Shown in pieces: positions 13,119-24,458 of a stretch of DNA of 64,000 bases. This DNA comes from Dictyophora rubrovolvata. Taxonomy: Eukaryota > Basidiomycota > Agaricomycetes > Phallales > Phallaceae. The DNA is taken from the NCBI GenBank assembly GCA_029959195.1, contig CP114122.1, positions 2,647,257 through 2,711,256 of the forward strand, in the 5' to 3' direction. Every line of letters begins with the position of its first letter. Position 1 is the stretch's first letter. The notes under the pieces are model-generated. The model saw nothing but the letters and a program-made list of their open reading frames with translations, was not told where the DNA came from and did not search any database. The position numbers and the translations under genes are program-made.

Positions 13119-15193
13119 ATGAACCTCATATATCTCTTCGTTACCATCCTTTTGTCACTTCTCTATTTGAAGGTTTCGAAAAGAGGTCAACCGGCTCCTT
13201 TTCCACCCGGTCCTAGACCACTACTGTTTATCGGAAATCTTCGAGACATGCCTAAAACCCAAGCATACAGAACGTTTCTGAAGTGGTCCAAAATATTTGG
13301 TTTGTCTTTCACCCTCCTCAGATCCAGAGACTTGGTCGCAATTGTCATTAGGTGATATCGTACACGTCAATGTCTTAGGAAACCGTTTTATCGTCCTTAA
13401 TAGTCCTAAATACGTGGCTGAAATTCTGGACGCTAAGAGTAGACTGTATAGTAACCGTCCGACACTAATGATGGCCGGTAAATTGGTTGGTTGGGAGGGT
13501 GCAACAGTTTGTAGACCTTTCGACGATAACTGGGCACAACACCGCAGGCTTATGGCCAATTTTATGGGCACGCATGCAAAAGTTGCGGAATTCGAAAGCG
13601 TCACCCATGAAGGTGTTAAGAAACTTTTGTCCCGCATTGTAACCTCTCCGGAAAAGCAGCTGGAACATTTTCAAAAGTATATCCTATTGACTTTGATGTC
13701 AAGAGCAAATAATTTGACAAATTTCGGTATAGTTATGCGGGACCTATCGTATTGACGCTTATCTATGGGTATGAGGCGGCAGGGGAAAATGATTTTCTCG
13801 TCAGGATAGTTAATGATGCGGTAAACAATTTTGGAGAAACAACACGAAGCGGAGGCTTCGCTGTGGACTATTTCCCCACGCGTGAGTAGCATTCTTGAGT
13901 CAAGTAAGCTCCGCAAAAGCTCTTCAGTCCGCTTTGTTCCGGGCTGGTTTCCTGGAGCAGGCTGGAAAAGAAAGGCTGCGAGATACCGAGAACAAGTGAA
14001 TGAGATGCTAGAGCGTCCTTATGAATGGACAAGGGAACAAATGGTATATATTTACACATGCACACAACCATTTTCACTAACAATATTTTAAGAAATTGGG
14101 GACTTTCACCATGTTTCCTTACGAATTTAAATGCTTTAGGGGAAGGAGCTGATCGGATGTCAAAGGAGCAAGAGAGGCTCATACAATGGGCTGCAGCTAC
14201 ACTCTACGCCGGTAATATATTTTAAAATTTCTCAATGGATTTCCACTAATTCAATTCATGCTCGATGCAAAGGTGGTGCTCATACGGTGCAATCTTATTT
14301 TCCTGTATCAGTATGTTAAGAACTTAAATGACTGAATGGCATTGTATATACTGTAGACCGCCGCATCATTATCTTGCTTCCTTTTAGGCATAGTTAGACA
14401 CAGCCCCGAGCTACATCGCGCTCAAGCCGAGATTCAGGGAGTTGTTGGAAACGATCGTTTGCCGACTTTGGCTGATCGCGAGCACCTGCCATACTTCGAA
14501 GCGCTATGCATGGAGATACACCGGTGCTACTCGATAATCCCACTGAGTTCGGTTTTTTCTTACCCCTTTGAATTAATTTCCATTGTTCCTTCACAGGCTT
14601 TTATCACGTTGCCCGATCGGATGATATTCATGACGGCTATTTCATTCCCAAAGGAACCATGCTCTTGGCTAATAATATGTGCCTTTCTCTTCCTTCTTTT
14701 GGAAAACGAGAAATCAATTACTTAACATGACATAAGGGCCTTTTATCTCAATGAAAAACTGTATCCCAACCCAAGCGAATTTTGCCAGAACGCTTTCTCG
14801 AATTTGATGCAAATGGTCGGCGAAGACAAAAGGACCCAAGAGATTTTTTATTTGGATACGGTCGCAGGCAAGTCTTACTTTCACCCTGAATCGGAGACAA
14901 TCCCCTGATTTGTTGCATTCATTAAGGCGATGTCCTGGTATCTATTTCGCTGATGCTACTCTATGGCTGGCATCCGCCGCCTTGTTAACCGTTTTCGATT
15001 TCAAGCCATCTTTGAAAGACTGTAAACCCGCTATTCCACAAGCAAACTTTGTAGGTGAAGTTATAACGTGAGTTTTGTTAGCTCAGTGTTTCCTTGAACT
15101 TTGAAGTAGCCTTTTTGTAGCCACCCTGAACCATTCAATTGTGTCATTACTCCCAGATCGAAATTTTCCGAAGCTCTTCTTGAGAGTTTCTGA
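13119..15193 (+). pseudogene. Cytochrome P450 with two reading-frame breaks
   Basis: A near-complete microsomal P450 of the large fungal type related to O-methylsterigmatocystin oxidoreductases (by memory). It has an N-terminal membrane anchor (LIYLFVTILLSLLYL) and the proline hinge PFPPGPRPL. It also has GDIVHVNVLG, AGPIVLTLIYGYEAAG, FVPGWFPGAGWKR, an I-helix reading AGGAHTTAASLS after splicing, K-helix region EALCMEIHRCY, GYFIPKGTM, and the haem loop FGYGRRRCPG with its Cys ligand. At least eight introns can be placed in phase, one of them GC-AG (donor GCAAGT after the first haem-loop arginines). The frame fails twice. Exon 13928-14043 ends in phase 0, but the next exon (14093-14211) needs two more bases. 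Inside the exon near 14779-14785 a one-base loss separates NPSEF from PERFLEF. These look like disabling mutations, though sequencing error cannot be excluded. Confidence 0.75.
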
Positions 15194-15288
15194 TCAGATA
15201 CTTGAAATGGAATATCTCCGTTGTTAGATAGCTTATTGAGTGTGTATATGAATTTCATAAGCTGCTTAATAAAATTATAAAACATTCA

Positions 15289-16425
15289 TCAACAGTACGA
15301 CAATGATATAGAAACTAGAAAACAACTGTACGCGAAAGGATAGTGCTCCATCAAAGCGGCCCCGATAGTTTGATTAAGACAACCCAGGAAGTCCATGTCG
15401 AGCTTTGGAGGTAATGGTGTATCGGGTATGCTATTATTTGGCGAACATATAACGGAATTATCGTAACCGTCTAAAGAAAGTGCTACTGAACTCGCGCGAT
15501 AGTATTGAACGACTTGTTCGGCTGTGGGTGGCTGATTTAGAGTCAGTGGACTGAAAGGTGAGGTAGTTATGTTCGTGATGCTAAGAGAACAGTTGGATAT
15601 TATTGATGTCACGAGAGAATTGATTGTTGTGTTATCTGAGATAACTCTGTAAGTGCTAGTGCCATTCACGGTCTGTAACGGCACCGTGTATAAAGGACCT
15701 CCAGGTCGGGATGAGTTGGTCGGGACACCATACTAAGAAATAGTAAGACTGTAATATAAAGATAAAAGATGAAAGTGTAATTCAAACCTACCTCGTTTTC
15801 GTTAAAATCGCAAGAACAATTATCTGCGCCAAACGTAACTGGCCAAAATCCGAAAGGAAAGTCATGCCCCACAACGCCTGGCGTTAGGATGCCAGGATAT
15901 CCACTCCCGTAACGCCTGTATAAGGATGAAAAAATGAGTTTATCGCTTTTTTTTATTTGAATATGAACCTTGTGCCGAAAATATCGGCTCTAATTCCCCC
16001 GCCAATGACATGTCCAGCGAAAAGTTGTCCGGGAGGAATAACAAACTTTTGAGAAACCCCATTTCCATAAGATTGAATAAAAAATGTTTCCCCAGAGCTC
16101 CGTATCGGAAGCCGAGGTCCAGGATTAAAAGGAGAAAAAGACTGAGAATCCGAGCTCGAGATAGAATTTGCACTGGAGGGTTCGGATGAAGCCGCTGAAT
16201 CAGGGTTTGAACTTGGTTCACTGTTTTCACCGCTTTCACCGTTGTTGTGGCTTTCGCCACCGCCTCTTCCTCCTTCTCCTGAAAATCAAATTATACACCC
16301 AAGTCACTGGGCCTTGAATATTGAATGATGCCATTAAAGGGAAGTGACCAGTCTAAGCACGTACCGCCTTTTCTCTTTTGGAGTTGTTTTTTAATGGGCC
16401 CCAGAAATAAATGACTTAATTGCAT
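15289..16425 (-). CDS. Predicted glycoprotein with RYGSGYPG motif (hypothetical)
   Basis: Starts at MQLSHLFLGPIKKQLQK (16425); a GTACGT...TTTCAG intron then leads into a Gly/Ser/Asn-rich stretch. Two more introns join in phase: FGTR to RYGSGYPGILTPGVVGHDFP, and DFNENE to YGVPTNSSRPGG. The protein continues YRVISDNTT, EQVVQYYRASSVALSLDGY and DFLGCLNQTIGAALM, stopping at 15289, about 290 aa in all. I remember agaricomycete hypothetical proteins with the same RYGSGYPG / FWP / NSSRPGGPL / QYYRASS blocks. Several N-glycosylation sites (NTT, NCS, NQT) and a hydrophobic tail suggest a secreted or membrane-bound surface protein. No enzymatic motif is seen and the function is unknown. It converges with the P450, with about 95 nt between stops. 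Confidence 0.75.
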
Positions 16426-19146
16426 GGTGTGTTATTACTTCTTGATGGAAGATATTGGGGAAAATTGCGCGAGATGCTCATCTCCGTTTCTATGTAGGGT
16501 GCACTAAGCAACTCGTCTCGAAATTTGTCATCCGGCTATCAGAATTTAGTCATTTTCGAACTTTCGGCATGCCTGTAAAGTCACGCTTGTCACATTACTT
16601 GCAGCTGCAGACAACCTACAGCCCGGCTTAACTCTCTTTCAGAAAACTGGATGCACATCTATAAGATAGGTCAATCCCAGAATATTTCTGTTTCTAGACC
16701 CACGTTACTTCGCGATACTTAAATGGCACACTCGTGGTTTAGCGGTCCAAAAATACCTCGTAAGTTAATGAGAGGAGTTTAAATGCTAAGTCATTTGCAG
16801 CAAACACCCTCAAACACCCCGTCATTACCGGCAAATAAACATTGTTCACTAATCTCGGCCTGAAACTCTTCATTACAGACTGGTCACCACGCTAGCTGAG
16901 ATACTTGAAAATAGACAAATTAAGGAACGGTCACACTGAAGGTTCACATAGGCAAACGACGAATCAGAGAGCCCGGAGAAGCATTATCGGAGTGGTCGAA
17001 AAAAATTCTGCCCGGCTTTGGAGAACTTGGCACATAGTGCGAATGTGCATATGATATTAACGAAAATCGGATCCGACGAAGATCGTCCCAGGCCTAAATA
17101 CGTGCAATCAACAAAAAGTATAGTTCAAAACATCTTAAGGCCGTTCGGACAATGCGTGGCTAAAGTTTGAGATCTATTCAAGTCCCAGTTCCAATCACCC
17201 GAACGCGTAATTCGTAACGCGTATCACTTGTTAACCTTGTTTGACCAGTGAGATGGACTAACCCTACCGAACGAATCCCGCACCTTTGCTAACAATTTGA
17301 AGTTTGACATCAATGCGCTTCCTGACCCTCGGTCCTCGGAAGTGTTTGATTCCAATCCGTGTGCAATGGTCCGCCTGACTCTGCCAGTGCTCGATGTTTG
17401 GTGTCAATATGTAAGTAGGCTCTCGTGATCGTCCGCTGAAAGAAAGGGAACCAAGGGGGTCGATATATTTATCCTTAGACTTCAACGAGGTCCGAGGGTT
17501 GAGTTACAGTCTACAATCTCATAAACATGTGCCAATAAAATGAATAGTCAAGACTCGCGCATTTCGTGTCAGGTGTTTGAATATCACTTTGGGCCTATGC
17601 TGACAAATAGCTTTGCGTACTTATACTAGGGGATTCTTGCCAAAACAGATCCGAGATGTCGGAGCATGATCTAGCGAGGAAACGTTAGCTCTTACCACTT
17701 CACGATAAGGACACTTGACACGTTTGACAGGCGATCATTGCTCATTCCGATTTTCTTTCACAGTTAGAAAATGAGAGTCAAAAAAGATTTCCAGGGCAGT
17801 TGTCAGCAAAATCGGAAATCCACATCAGAAGCTCACAGTTTTCGAGGGTGGATGGTATATCAGCAAAGTGAAGATTGGGTGGAGCTAAATTAGATATAAA
17901 ACCATCCTAGCTAACATTGAACATAAGTTGTCAACAGTAATAAGACAGCTTCTTAACTGAAGATAAAATTAAAAACTCTCGTGCTTGGTCTTCATTCGGC
18001 ACTTGAAATTTCTGCATCAGGCTAGTCTCCAGCAAAAACGTAAGCGCATGTAGATGCGTATCTCATATTTTAATATGCAAATTGTTCATTAATCTTTGGC
18101 TGTAGTTTAATCGCTCGTTATTAACCTTCTTTCGAGCCAGAGCCTCGATTGATAACCAGTGCCGTCTTTTGCTCCCGAAGTCCCAGTACACCGAACATGC
18201 TAAAAATTCTATGAGAACAATGGGAACTCGAGAAGTGCATGGTGCGAATTCGGGATATATGGATAGTATACCAAAAACGTGGCACGAAGAAAGAGGAACT
18301 GAGACAAGATCACATCGCAGTTTGACAAGTTATGACGACTCAATGGAAAAAAAACGCCTGTCCACTTGAGCTTGCCGTTCAGCGTTGGCGAACCCATGCC
18401 GCACAATGTGACTGTATTATTGTCACACGCCTAGACTGTTTCTACGCAATGCGAGCAGCAAGCCAGACAAACTTGGAATTTTCAAGCTTCAATTTTGTTT
18501 AAGTGCGGGCCCCACTGAAACTTTTATTCTCTCACTCGCCCTTTATACCTGTGACCAATTCGGTTTAAAGCAAGTACTAAAAGAACCTGTCGTTATCTCA
18601 ATACATTTTCATACAGGGTTATTGAGAACATGCTCCTTAATTTTGATTTTAGCTTCCATGAGCAATCGGAAGATTGTTATACCGGCACGATGGCTACATA
18701 CCTTCCCTCTTCAAATGTTCCGGCCGGTTACTTAATGTAATACCAAGGTCCATTAGGTCCATCAGTCTTGTCGAGGAACCTAATTTGTCGTGGCCTGGTC
18801 TCCCGGTTGGCACTTCAGAACGCCAGAAATATACCACCCTTACCCGTTATGGGTCGATATTCGTCTTCGAATGCTCGTGGATTTGAAACTGGATGAGTGA
18901 TCATAATAAACTGGGCATGTTTTGGGAAATAGTTACGTTACTTTTGAACACTTCCAGCAAGTGCTGTCCACATGAGGTGCCCCACTGAAAAGCCAGATTA
19001 ACCATGCAGGTTAAATTTCGAAATCAGGATTTTCATCTTTTCATAGGTTGACCTCTCAAAAGTAATACACATGCCTGCTTTTGCTTTTAAAGGATGCCAC
19101 AAGCTCCCCTTTTCCAACATCTTTTTTTCCACCCTTACCGATCATC
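16426..19146. other. Long intergenic stretch
   Basis: About 2.7 kb without a supported gene. The longest frames (17264-17485 minus, 18169-18369 plus) are short, lack motifs and are interrupted in all frames by stops. It presumably holds two divergent promoters plus unique noncoding DNA. No repeats or tRNA-like folds were noticed. Confidence 0.45.
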
Positions 19147-20375
19147 ATGGCTAGACCTACAGCACCGTTCAAAGAACAGGCTTATTGGTTAGTCAACGCT
19201 TTTTTCAGACGTCAAAAATCTTCCAAGTCGGATCGTGATACCTTGGACATTCCCAATACGACGTATCTTCAATCTGTGCGCTTTCTTACTGATTCCCTTA
19301 ACTGCCTACTCAATGTTACTCTAAGGGCGTAGCAGGGACAGACGCGGAATATAAGAGGTCAAACTTCAAGGCTCGTGCTCTGATTTTAGGGACGTAACTG
19401 ATGCTGTCACAGATTAGATGATATACATAATGCCATCAAAGGAATACAGGATGGGGCTTTGTCGTTTGTTACACTTAGAGCGCCGAACTTGATATTAGAT
19501 ATGGGGTACCCTTTTGGCAGACATTATCAAATTTAGTTATTCACCCCCATTCAGAACAGGCAGTGCTGCTTGGGCCATTCAGGCTGCTCAAACTTTTCCG
19601 AGGGCGACTGTGGTAGCAGTGGACATAATTCCTCGCCCAACCAGGTTTATCCTCCAGCGGCCATTATCTTTTTCTGTATGCTGATTTTACTTTTGAGGAA
19701 ACTTCCACGGAACCTCAATTACAAGGAAATGAATTTATGTGAACCTTTTCCGGGAGAACTCAAGGCTGAAAGTTTCGACATTATCCATATCAGACTTGTA
19801 CTCATCCATGTGTGTAAATGCAACTACTTTGCTTTTGTTTACGTTTAGTTTGCTGCTTCCTTTTAGCTACCAAATTACAAGGAGACTTTAGGAAGAACCA
19901 TCGAATTGCTGAAGCCTGGGGGGTGGCTCCTTGTAACCGACGTAGTAATGATCCCTCATGGGATCCGCAACCCGCTGCCTCCAAGATTACATAGATTTTT
20001 CCAAGGAATTGCGGATCTGATAGCGTCCACAGGTGGTTCACCAAATATAGGCCAAGATTTATCAAATGTCCTCGGGTCTTTTCCTCAGCTCGTGGAGGTT
20101 AACGTCAAAAAGATATCTGTTCCTATCTCTCGTTGGCGAGATGAGAGTTTGGGTAAGTGGAAACATAGTCTACTTCGCACTCGTACTTAATCATGAATTT
20201 CTTAGATCCCGCTTTACGTGAATTCTCAGCAGCTCTGAGACGGTCTCTTCTGTTTGGTGTCAGCTCGTCGCCTCAATTCGGAGTTTCTGGAGAGGAGGTA
20301 ACGCAGGATATGGATGATCCTGATAATGACATATATTATGATATTTATTTCACATGGTCGCGAAAGGTAGACTGA
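19147..20375 (+). CDS. SAM-dependent methyltransferase (class I, LaeA-like fold family)
   Basis: The N-terminus MARPTAPFKEQAYWLVN is followed by RLDDIHNAIKG, then the SAM-binding motif I, LDMGTGSAAWAIQAA, reconstructed across an intron (donor at 19506, acceptor before 19555). Motif II is VVAVDIIPRP. FDIIHIRLVLIH joins LPNYKETLGRTIELL, then LKPGGWLLVTD gives the post-motif region. The last intron joins WRDESL to DPALREFSAALRRS. This is the seven-beta-strand methyltransferase fold and resembles fungal methyltransferases of the UMTA/LaeA type. The substrate cannot be predicted; such genes are often tied to secondary metabolism. The splice between the first exon and RLDDIHN was not resolved in phase, so the first ~55 residues are less certain. 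A permease and a flavin monooxygenase lie downstream on the same strand. Confidence 0.78.
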
Positions 20376-20593
20376 AGATTCTATGCCAATTATATTATTA
20401 TGGCCGTCACTAGTAGCCCGCTCGACATGGTAGTCTAGTTTACATGTACAATCTTTTTACATAAATAAACCAGGTATACTACATTAAGATATCGATAGTT
20501 GCTGATTGATAAAGAGCAGTGTAATTTGATCAAAGCTGGACTCAGTGGGTCCGGACTCTGCTCTGCGCAGTACCACTTATAACAATTAGCACA

Positions 20594-20640
20594 GGGATGT
20601 CAGAGTAGGCCGTTTCAAAACCGTTTCGCTGTCCGTTTCA
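20594..20640 (+). mobile_element. Solo terminal sequence of the subtelomeric MITE family
   Basis: The 47 bases starting GGGATGTCAGAGTAGGCC match the left terminal inverted repeat of the 381-bp element at 62326-62706 with only a few mismatches, mostly transitions. No matching right end is seen within the following ~500 nt, so this is a truncated or decayed copy. It lies between two intact genes, over 40 kb from the subtelomeric copy. Confidence 0.7.
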
Positions 20641-21060
20641 CAATTTATTTCCTTCAGGACAATATACAACCCTGACTACGTGATGCATTTATCCGAGACG
20701 CGGCACAGACGATTTGCTACTGACCAAATTTTAGACCTGATACTCCTCGGAAACCGTACCTCTTGTGTAGTATCTACACTAAACAATTCCATGACATCCC
20801 AATTTAATGCACAAACTGGCCCGAATAAAAGGTACTATGCAATTATCTCAGAACCCAGCTGAATACTCTCAAAAGATCAATGTTCGTGTGAATTGCGTCT
20901 GTCGGCATTATAGTTGTAATCCAATCAGGTCATGGCTTGTCAGAAAAGCGAACATTAGCGAATCAACAACGAATCAAGCAATCCAGAGACTCAGCACTCA
21001 GTACTCAATGAGATATCGGCGGAGTTCGGATGCGACTTAATCAAACTCAAGAGAGCTTAC

Positions 21061-21066
21061 TATAAA
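21061..21066 (+). promoter_or_regulatory. TATA box of the permease gene
   Basis: TATAAA lies 52 nt before the permease ATG, and a C/T-rich stretch follows it just before the start codon. Position and sequence fit a core promoter; this is inferred from spacing only. Confidence 0.4.
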
Positions 21067-21117
21067 GGCGTATCAAGAAGCCATCCACAGATAGCCAACT
21101 TTCCCCTTCGTATCACT

Positions 21118-23503
21118 ATGTCTCCGACTAATGCTCATCATGGCGAGGAAAAGTCCACTGAAGGCCTGAAAGCTCTGGGTTATAATCAGGAATTGTCCAG
21201 AGTAAGCCCAACATTCCTTTTAGTGTCAGACGATTGAGGTTCTCCCAGAACCGCGGGTTATTTCATATTCTATTCAGTAATGCTTATAATCGATCCTCGT
21301 TTTGACTCGTATTGAAAAAGTTTCTTAGTGTCTTTAGGTAAACTTAAATATGATGTTTGGTGATGTTTGCACAGGACCTAAACATGTCGACGTACGCAGC
21401 AATTATGGCGGTTCGTAAGTCGACTTTTATATTTCCTGTTCGTCACCACTCGTAACACAAGTAAAAGCTTACGGACTTTCGGCACCAATTGCCACCAGTC
21501 TTATTGGAGGAGGAGTAGGTCCTTTCAACTCCTCAGCTCATACCATACATAAACACTTCATCCTTTCATTGTATTTTCCCAGCCTGCAACAATCATCTGG
21601 GTAATTTTGTAATTACTTTCAAGAAAAATGACTGTTGAATCATAAATATTAGGGATTCGTTTTGATCTCTGCCGTCGTCGAGTGTCTAGCTTTATCTTTG
21701 GGAGAAATCACGTCAAGATATCCAACTTCCGCGGGGCCTTATTGTATGTTAGCAGTTTTCGATGATTTTTTTGTTCAATGATGCATAATGTATAGATTGG
21801 GCCTATCAGCTCGCGCCGCCGAAGTACAAGGTCATTTTATCTTGGATCACCGGTAATCCTCTCACTCTCATCTTGACATTCCAACCACTAAATGAACATT
21901 GCTCTTACAGGCTGGATTTCTCTTTCAGGAAATTGGACGATTGCCCTTTCAGTAAATTTCGGTAGGGAAAATCAATTCCATCTCAAGAAATACTCAAATG
22001 CTTGTTCAAAAATAGGCGTAGCTCTGTTCATAGTAGCTGCCGCCCAAATTTACCACCCCGAGTGGGATATTCAACCATATCAAGTAGTTCTGGTATTTTG
22101 GGGAGTTACATTGTCCACAATGTTAGTTTGTATGTTTGGAAATGACTTTTTGCCTTTGATTGATGTGAGTGCTGGCACGATGGTTTTAAGTTCTACAATT
22201 CGCTTTATGAACACTGATTAGACCATTTGTGCATGGTGGACAGGACTCAGGTTGGTTCTAGCCAACTCTGGTCTAGTGTCACTTATTCTTATTACAATAG
22301 TATAATAATAATTTTAATCGTGCTTTCTGCCACCGCCAAGCAAGGACGGCACACAGCTGCGTTCGCTTTAGGAAAGTACGACGGGTCCTTGTCCGGATGG
22401 CCGGAAGGCTTCAGCTTTTTTATTGGTCTCCTTCCCCCTGCGTATACATACGCCGCGATTGGGATGATAGCAAGTATGGCTGAAGAAGTCGAGAATCCGG
22501 ATGTTCAAGTTCCTCGAGCAATGGTATACTCAGTCCTTGTTGGGGCCGTATCCGGTTTGGTATATCTTTTGCCGATAGTGTTTACCTTGCCCGATATCGC
22601 AACGCTACTGGCTGGTTTGTTATGAGGCGTCTTTTATTATGCCTTCAAAACCATTAACATTCCTCTGACCAGCTCCATCCGGACTTCCGGTTCCCCTCAT
22701 GTTCCAGCTAGTCACCGGATCTCGTGGTGGAGGCTTTGGATTGTTTTTCTTATGTACGCGTTATTGACTAGTTTTAATCCAAATCAGATAAAGCTGAATC
22801 TAATTAGTAATTGGGATATCTGTCTTTTGTGCCATCAGTATTTCCACTGCGGCCTCGAGAGCGACATGGGCATTTGCGCGCGATAACGCAATACCTGGCT
22901 CGCGATATCTCGCGAAAGTTCATAAGCGTCTTGATATTCCACTCAATGCTCTTCTTCTGTCCACCATCATTCAAATGCTTCTTGGATTGATCTATCTTGG
23001 TATATCATTTGTTTTACCTAGTACACGTGGTCTATCATCAACTACCTTTTATTCTTAGGTTCCACGGCCGCATTTAATGCATTCTCTGGTGTCGGAACTA
23101 TTTGTCTTGGTGTATCATATGTCTTACCGGTTGGCGCGAGTCTCTTTCAAGGGCGAAAAGAAGTCGCGAAAGCAAAATATTATTGGGGAACAATCGGCGC
23201 CATTGCGAATGTCATTGCCCTTGCATGGGTTATGTTTTTCATTGTTCTGTTTTGCATGCCCGCGGCCATACCAGTTGAAACAGGCAATATGAGTAATTTA
23301 TTTCTAGCTTCTATTCGTTTTCAGTTTTCATAACTTGTATCATAGATTATGCGAGTGTCGTTTTTGTAGGCTTCATGGTTCTCAGTGCAGGATGGTATAT
23401 TATCCACGGAAGGAAGGTATATAAGGGACCACCCGAGTCTGCCTTTTCCGCGGACCCCCCCGCCGGAATAGACTTTAAATTTGAAAAAAGCCCAAGTCTG
23501 TAA
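21118..23503 (+). CDS. Amino-acid/choline-type permease (APC superfamily)
   Basis: A multi-exon transporter whose pieces join in phase throughout. The cytoplasmic start MSPTNAHHGEEKS leads to LKALGYNQELSR, then IMAVPYGLSAPIATSLIGGG, PATIIWGFVLISAVVEC, LGEITSRYPTSAGPYYWAYQ, GWISLSGNWTIALSVNFG, GMIASMAEEVENPDVQVPRA, ASRATWAFARDNAIPGS, YVLPVGASLFQGRKEV and a final membrane span. GPYYWAYQLAP, EE-x-x-NP-x-x-x-VPRA and the WAFARD motif are diagnostic of the fungal amino-acid/GABA/choline permease group (UGA4/HNM1-like). It has about twelve membrane segments and should sit in the plasma or vacuolar membrane as a proton-coupled importer. The substrate is not determinable here. At least ten introns were placed; no frameshift was found. 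Length is about 530 aa, normal for the family. Confidence 0.88.
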
Positions 23504-24458
23504 AAATACTGATTATACATACACACGTACGTACAAACTGATCTAACCTCACTATACCTTTTCTTAGCCGAATGATTTAAGATTCAGTCAATTATTATTC
23601 GCACAATTCGCTGATATGCACCATTAACAAACGCAGCTTGTATTTATATCATCAAGTGATATAGACACGGGATCTAGGCTCGAGTATAATCAAAAAAAAT
23701 TCACTAAACGCGTGTACTAAAATCGGACGGAATTCAACGCGCAGTCTTTCCAGCCCATGGCCATATACATGGTGCTGTTTTGGCAGGTAAACTAGCGACA
23801 TGAGATTTATATACGCTTTCTTCCAAGCATCCGCGTAAATAAGATTTCCTTACTAAGTTCCATCTTCTATCTCACATTGATGATAAAACCACCGCTATTT
23901 CGGCGACCGATTCATATTTTCAAGAGGCTTGAACGTATGAGTAAAAGATCATCCTACTATAACGCTGGCAAATCACCAGTCACCAGGCAAAGGCATGAAA
24001 AATATTGGGCATTTGGCATTGTTAATACAGATCAATTAAACTAACTGAGCGAGGTGTCTCCGCGGAGTGCGCCATCCCGGACCGGTGACTGTGACCGAAA
24101 TGGAACAATGGAAGGTGCCGGTGAGAGGTGAGGCCGGTGAGGTCACGACTCACAGCTGCCCTTGAGATTCTGGCCGACGTCCCCAACGCGTTTTGTTGCT
24201 GTCCACAGTAATGATGAAAGGCCAACATGATGACAAACACAGGAGGGCAATACTTTCTTACATCCATTTTGGAACTATATATCCCATGTGCCTGTCATAA
24301 CCTTCGCTTTCAACAAGCTAAACCAGGCTCGACTCGGAATCCAGACGGTGTTGCACGGGCTCATATTCCCGCTGAGCGGTGTTCTGCGACATTATTTAAA
24401 TAACCACATTGAGATAACAATTAGTACCTGTCTCTCTCGGACGATATCTACTCGACAG
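23504..24458. other. Intergenic upstream of the flavin monooxygenase
   Basis: AT-rich spacer of about 950 nt. The monooxygenase frame is open back to an ATG at 24288. The residues it would add are unlike the family, so this extension is treated as leader. Nothing else is recognised. Confidence 0.45.

Larger units (their letters stand above)
20376..21117. other. Intergenic with a solo MITE end
   Basis: Spacer between the methyltransferase and the permease. It contains the 47-bp MITE terminal sequence listed separately and a TATAAA at 21061-21066. The rest shows nothing recognisable. Confidence 0.5.

Noticed and set aside
24288-24458. Extended N-terminus of the flavin monooxygenase
   Set aside because: An in-frame ATG exists at 24288, but the added 57 residues do not look like the family N-terminus; the start at 24459 fits better.
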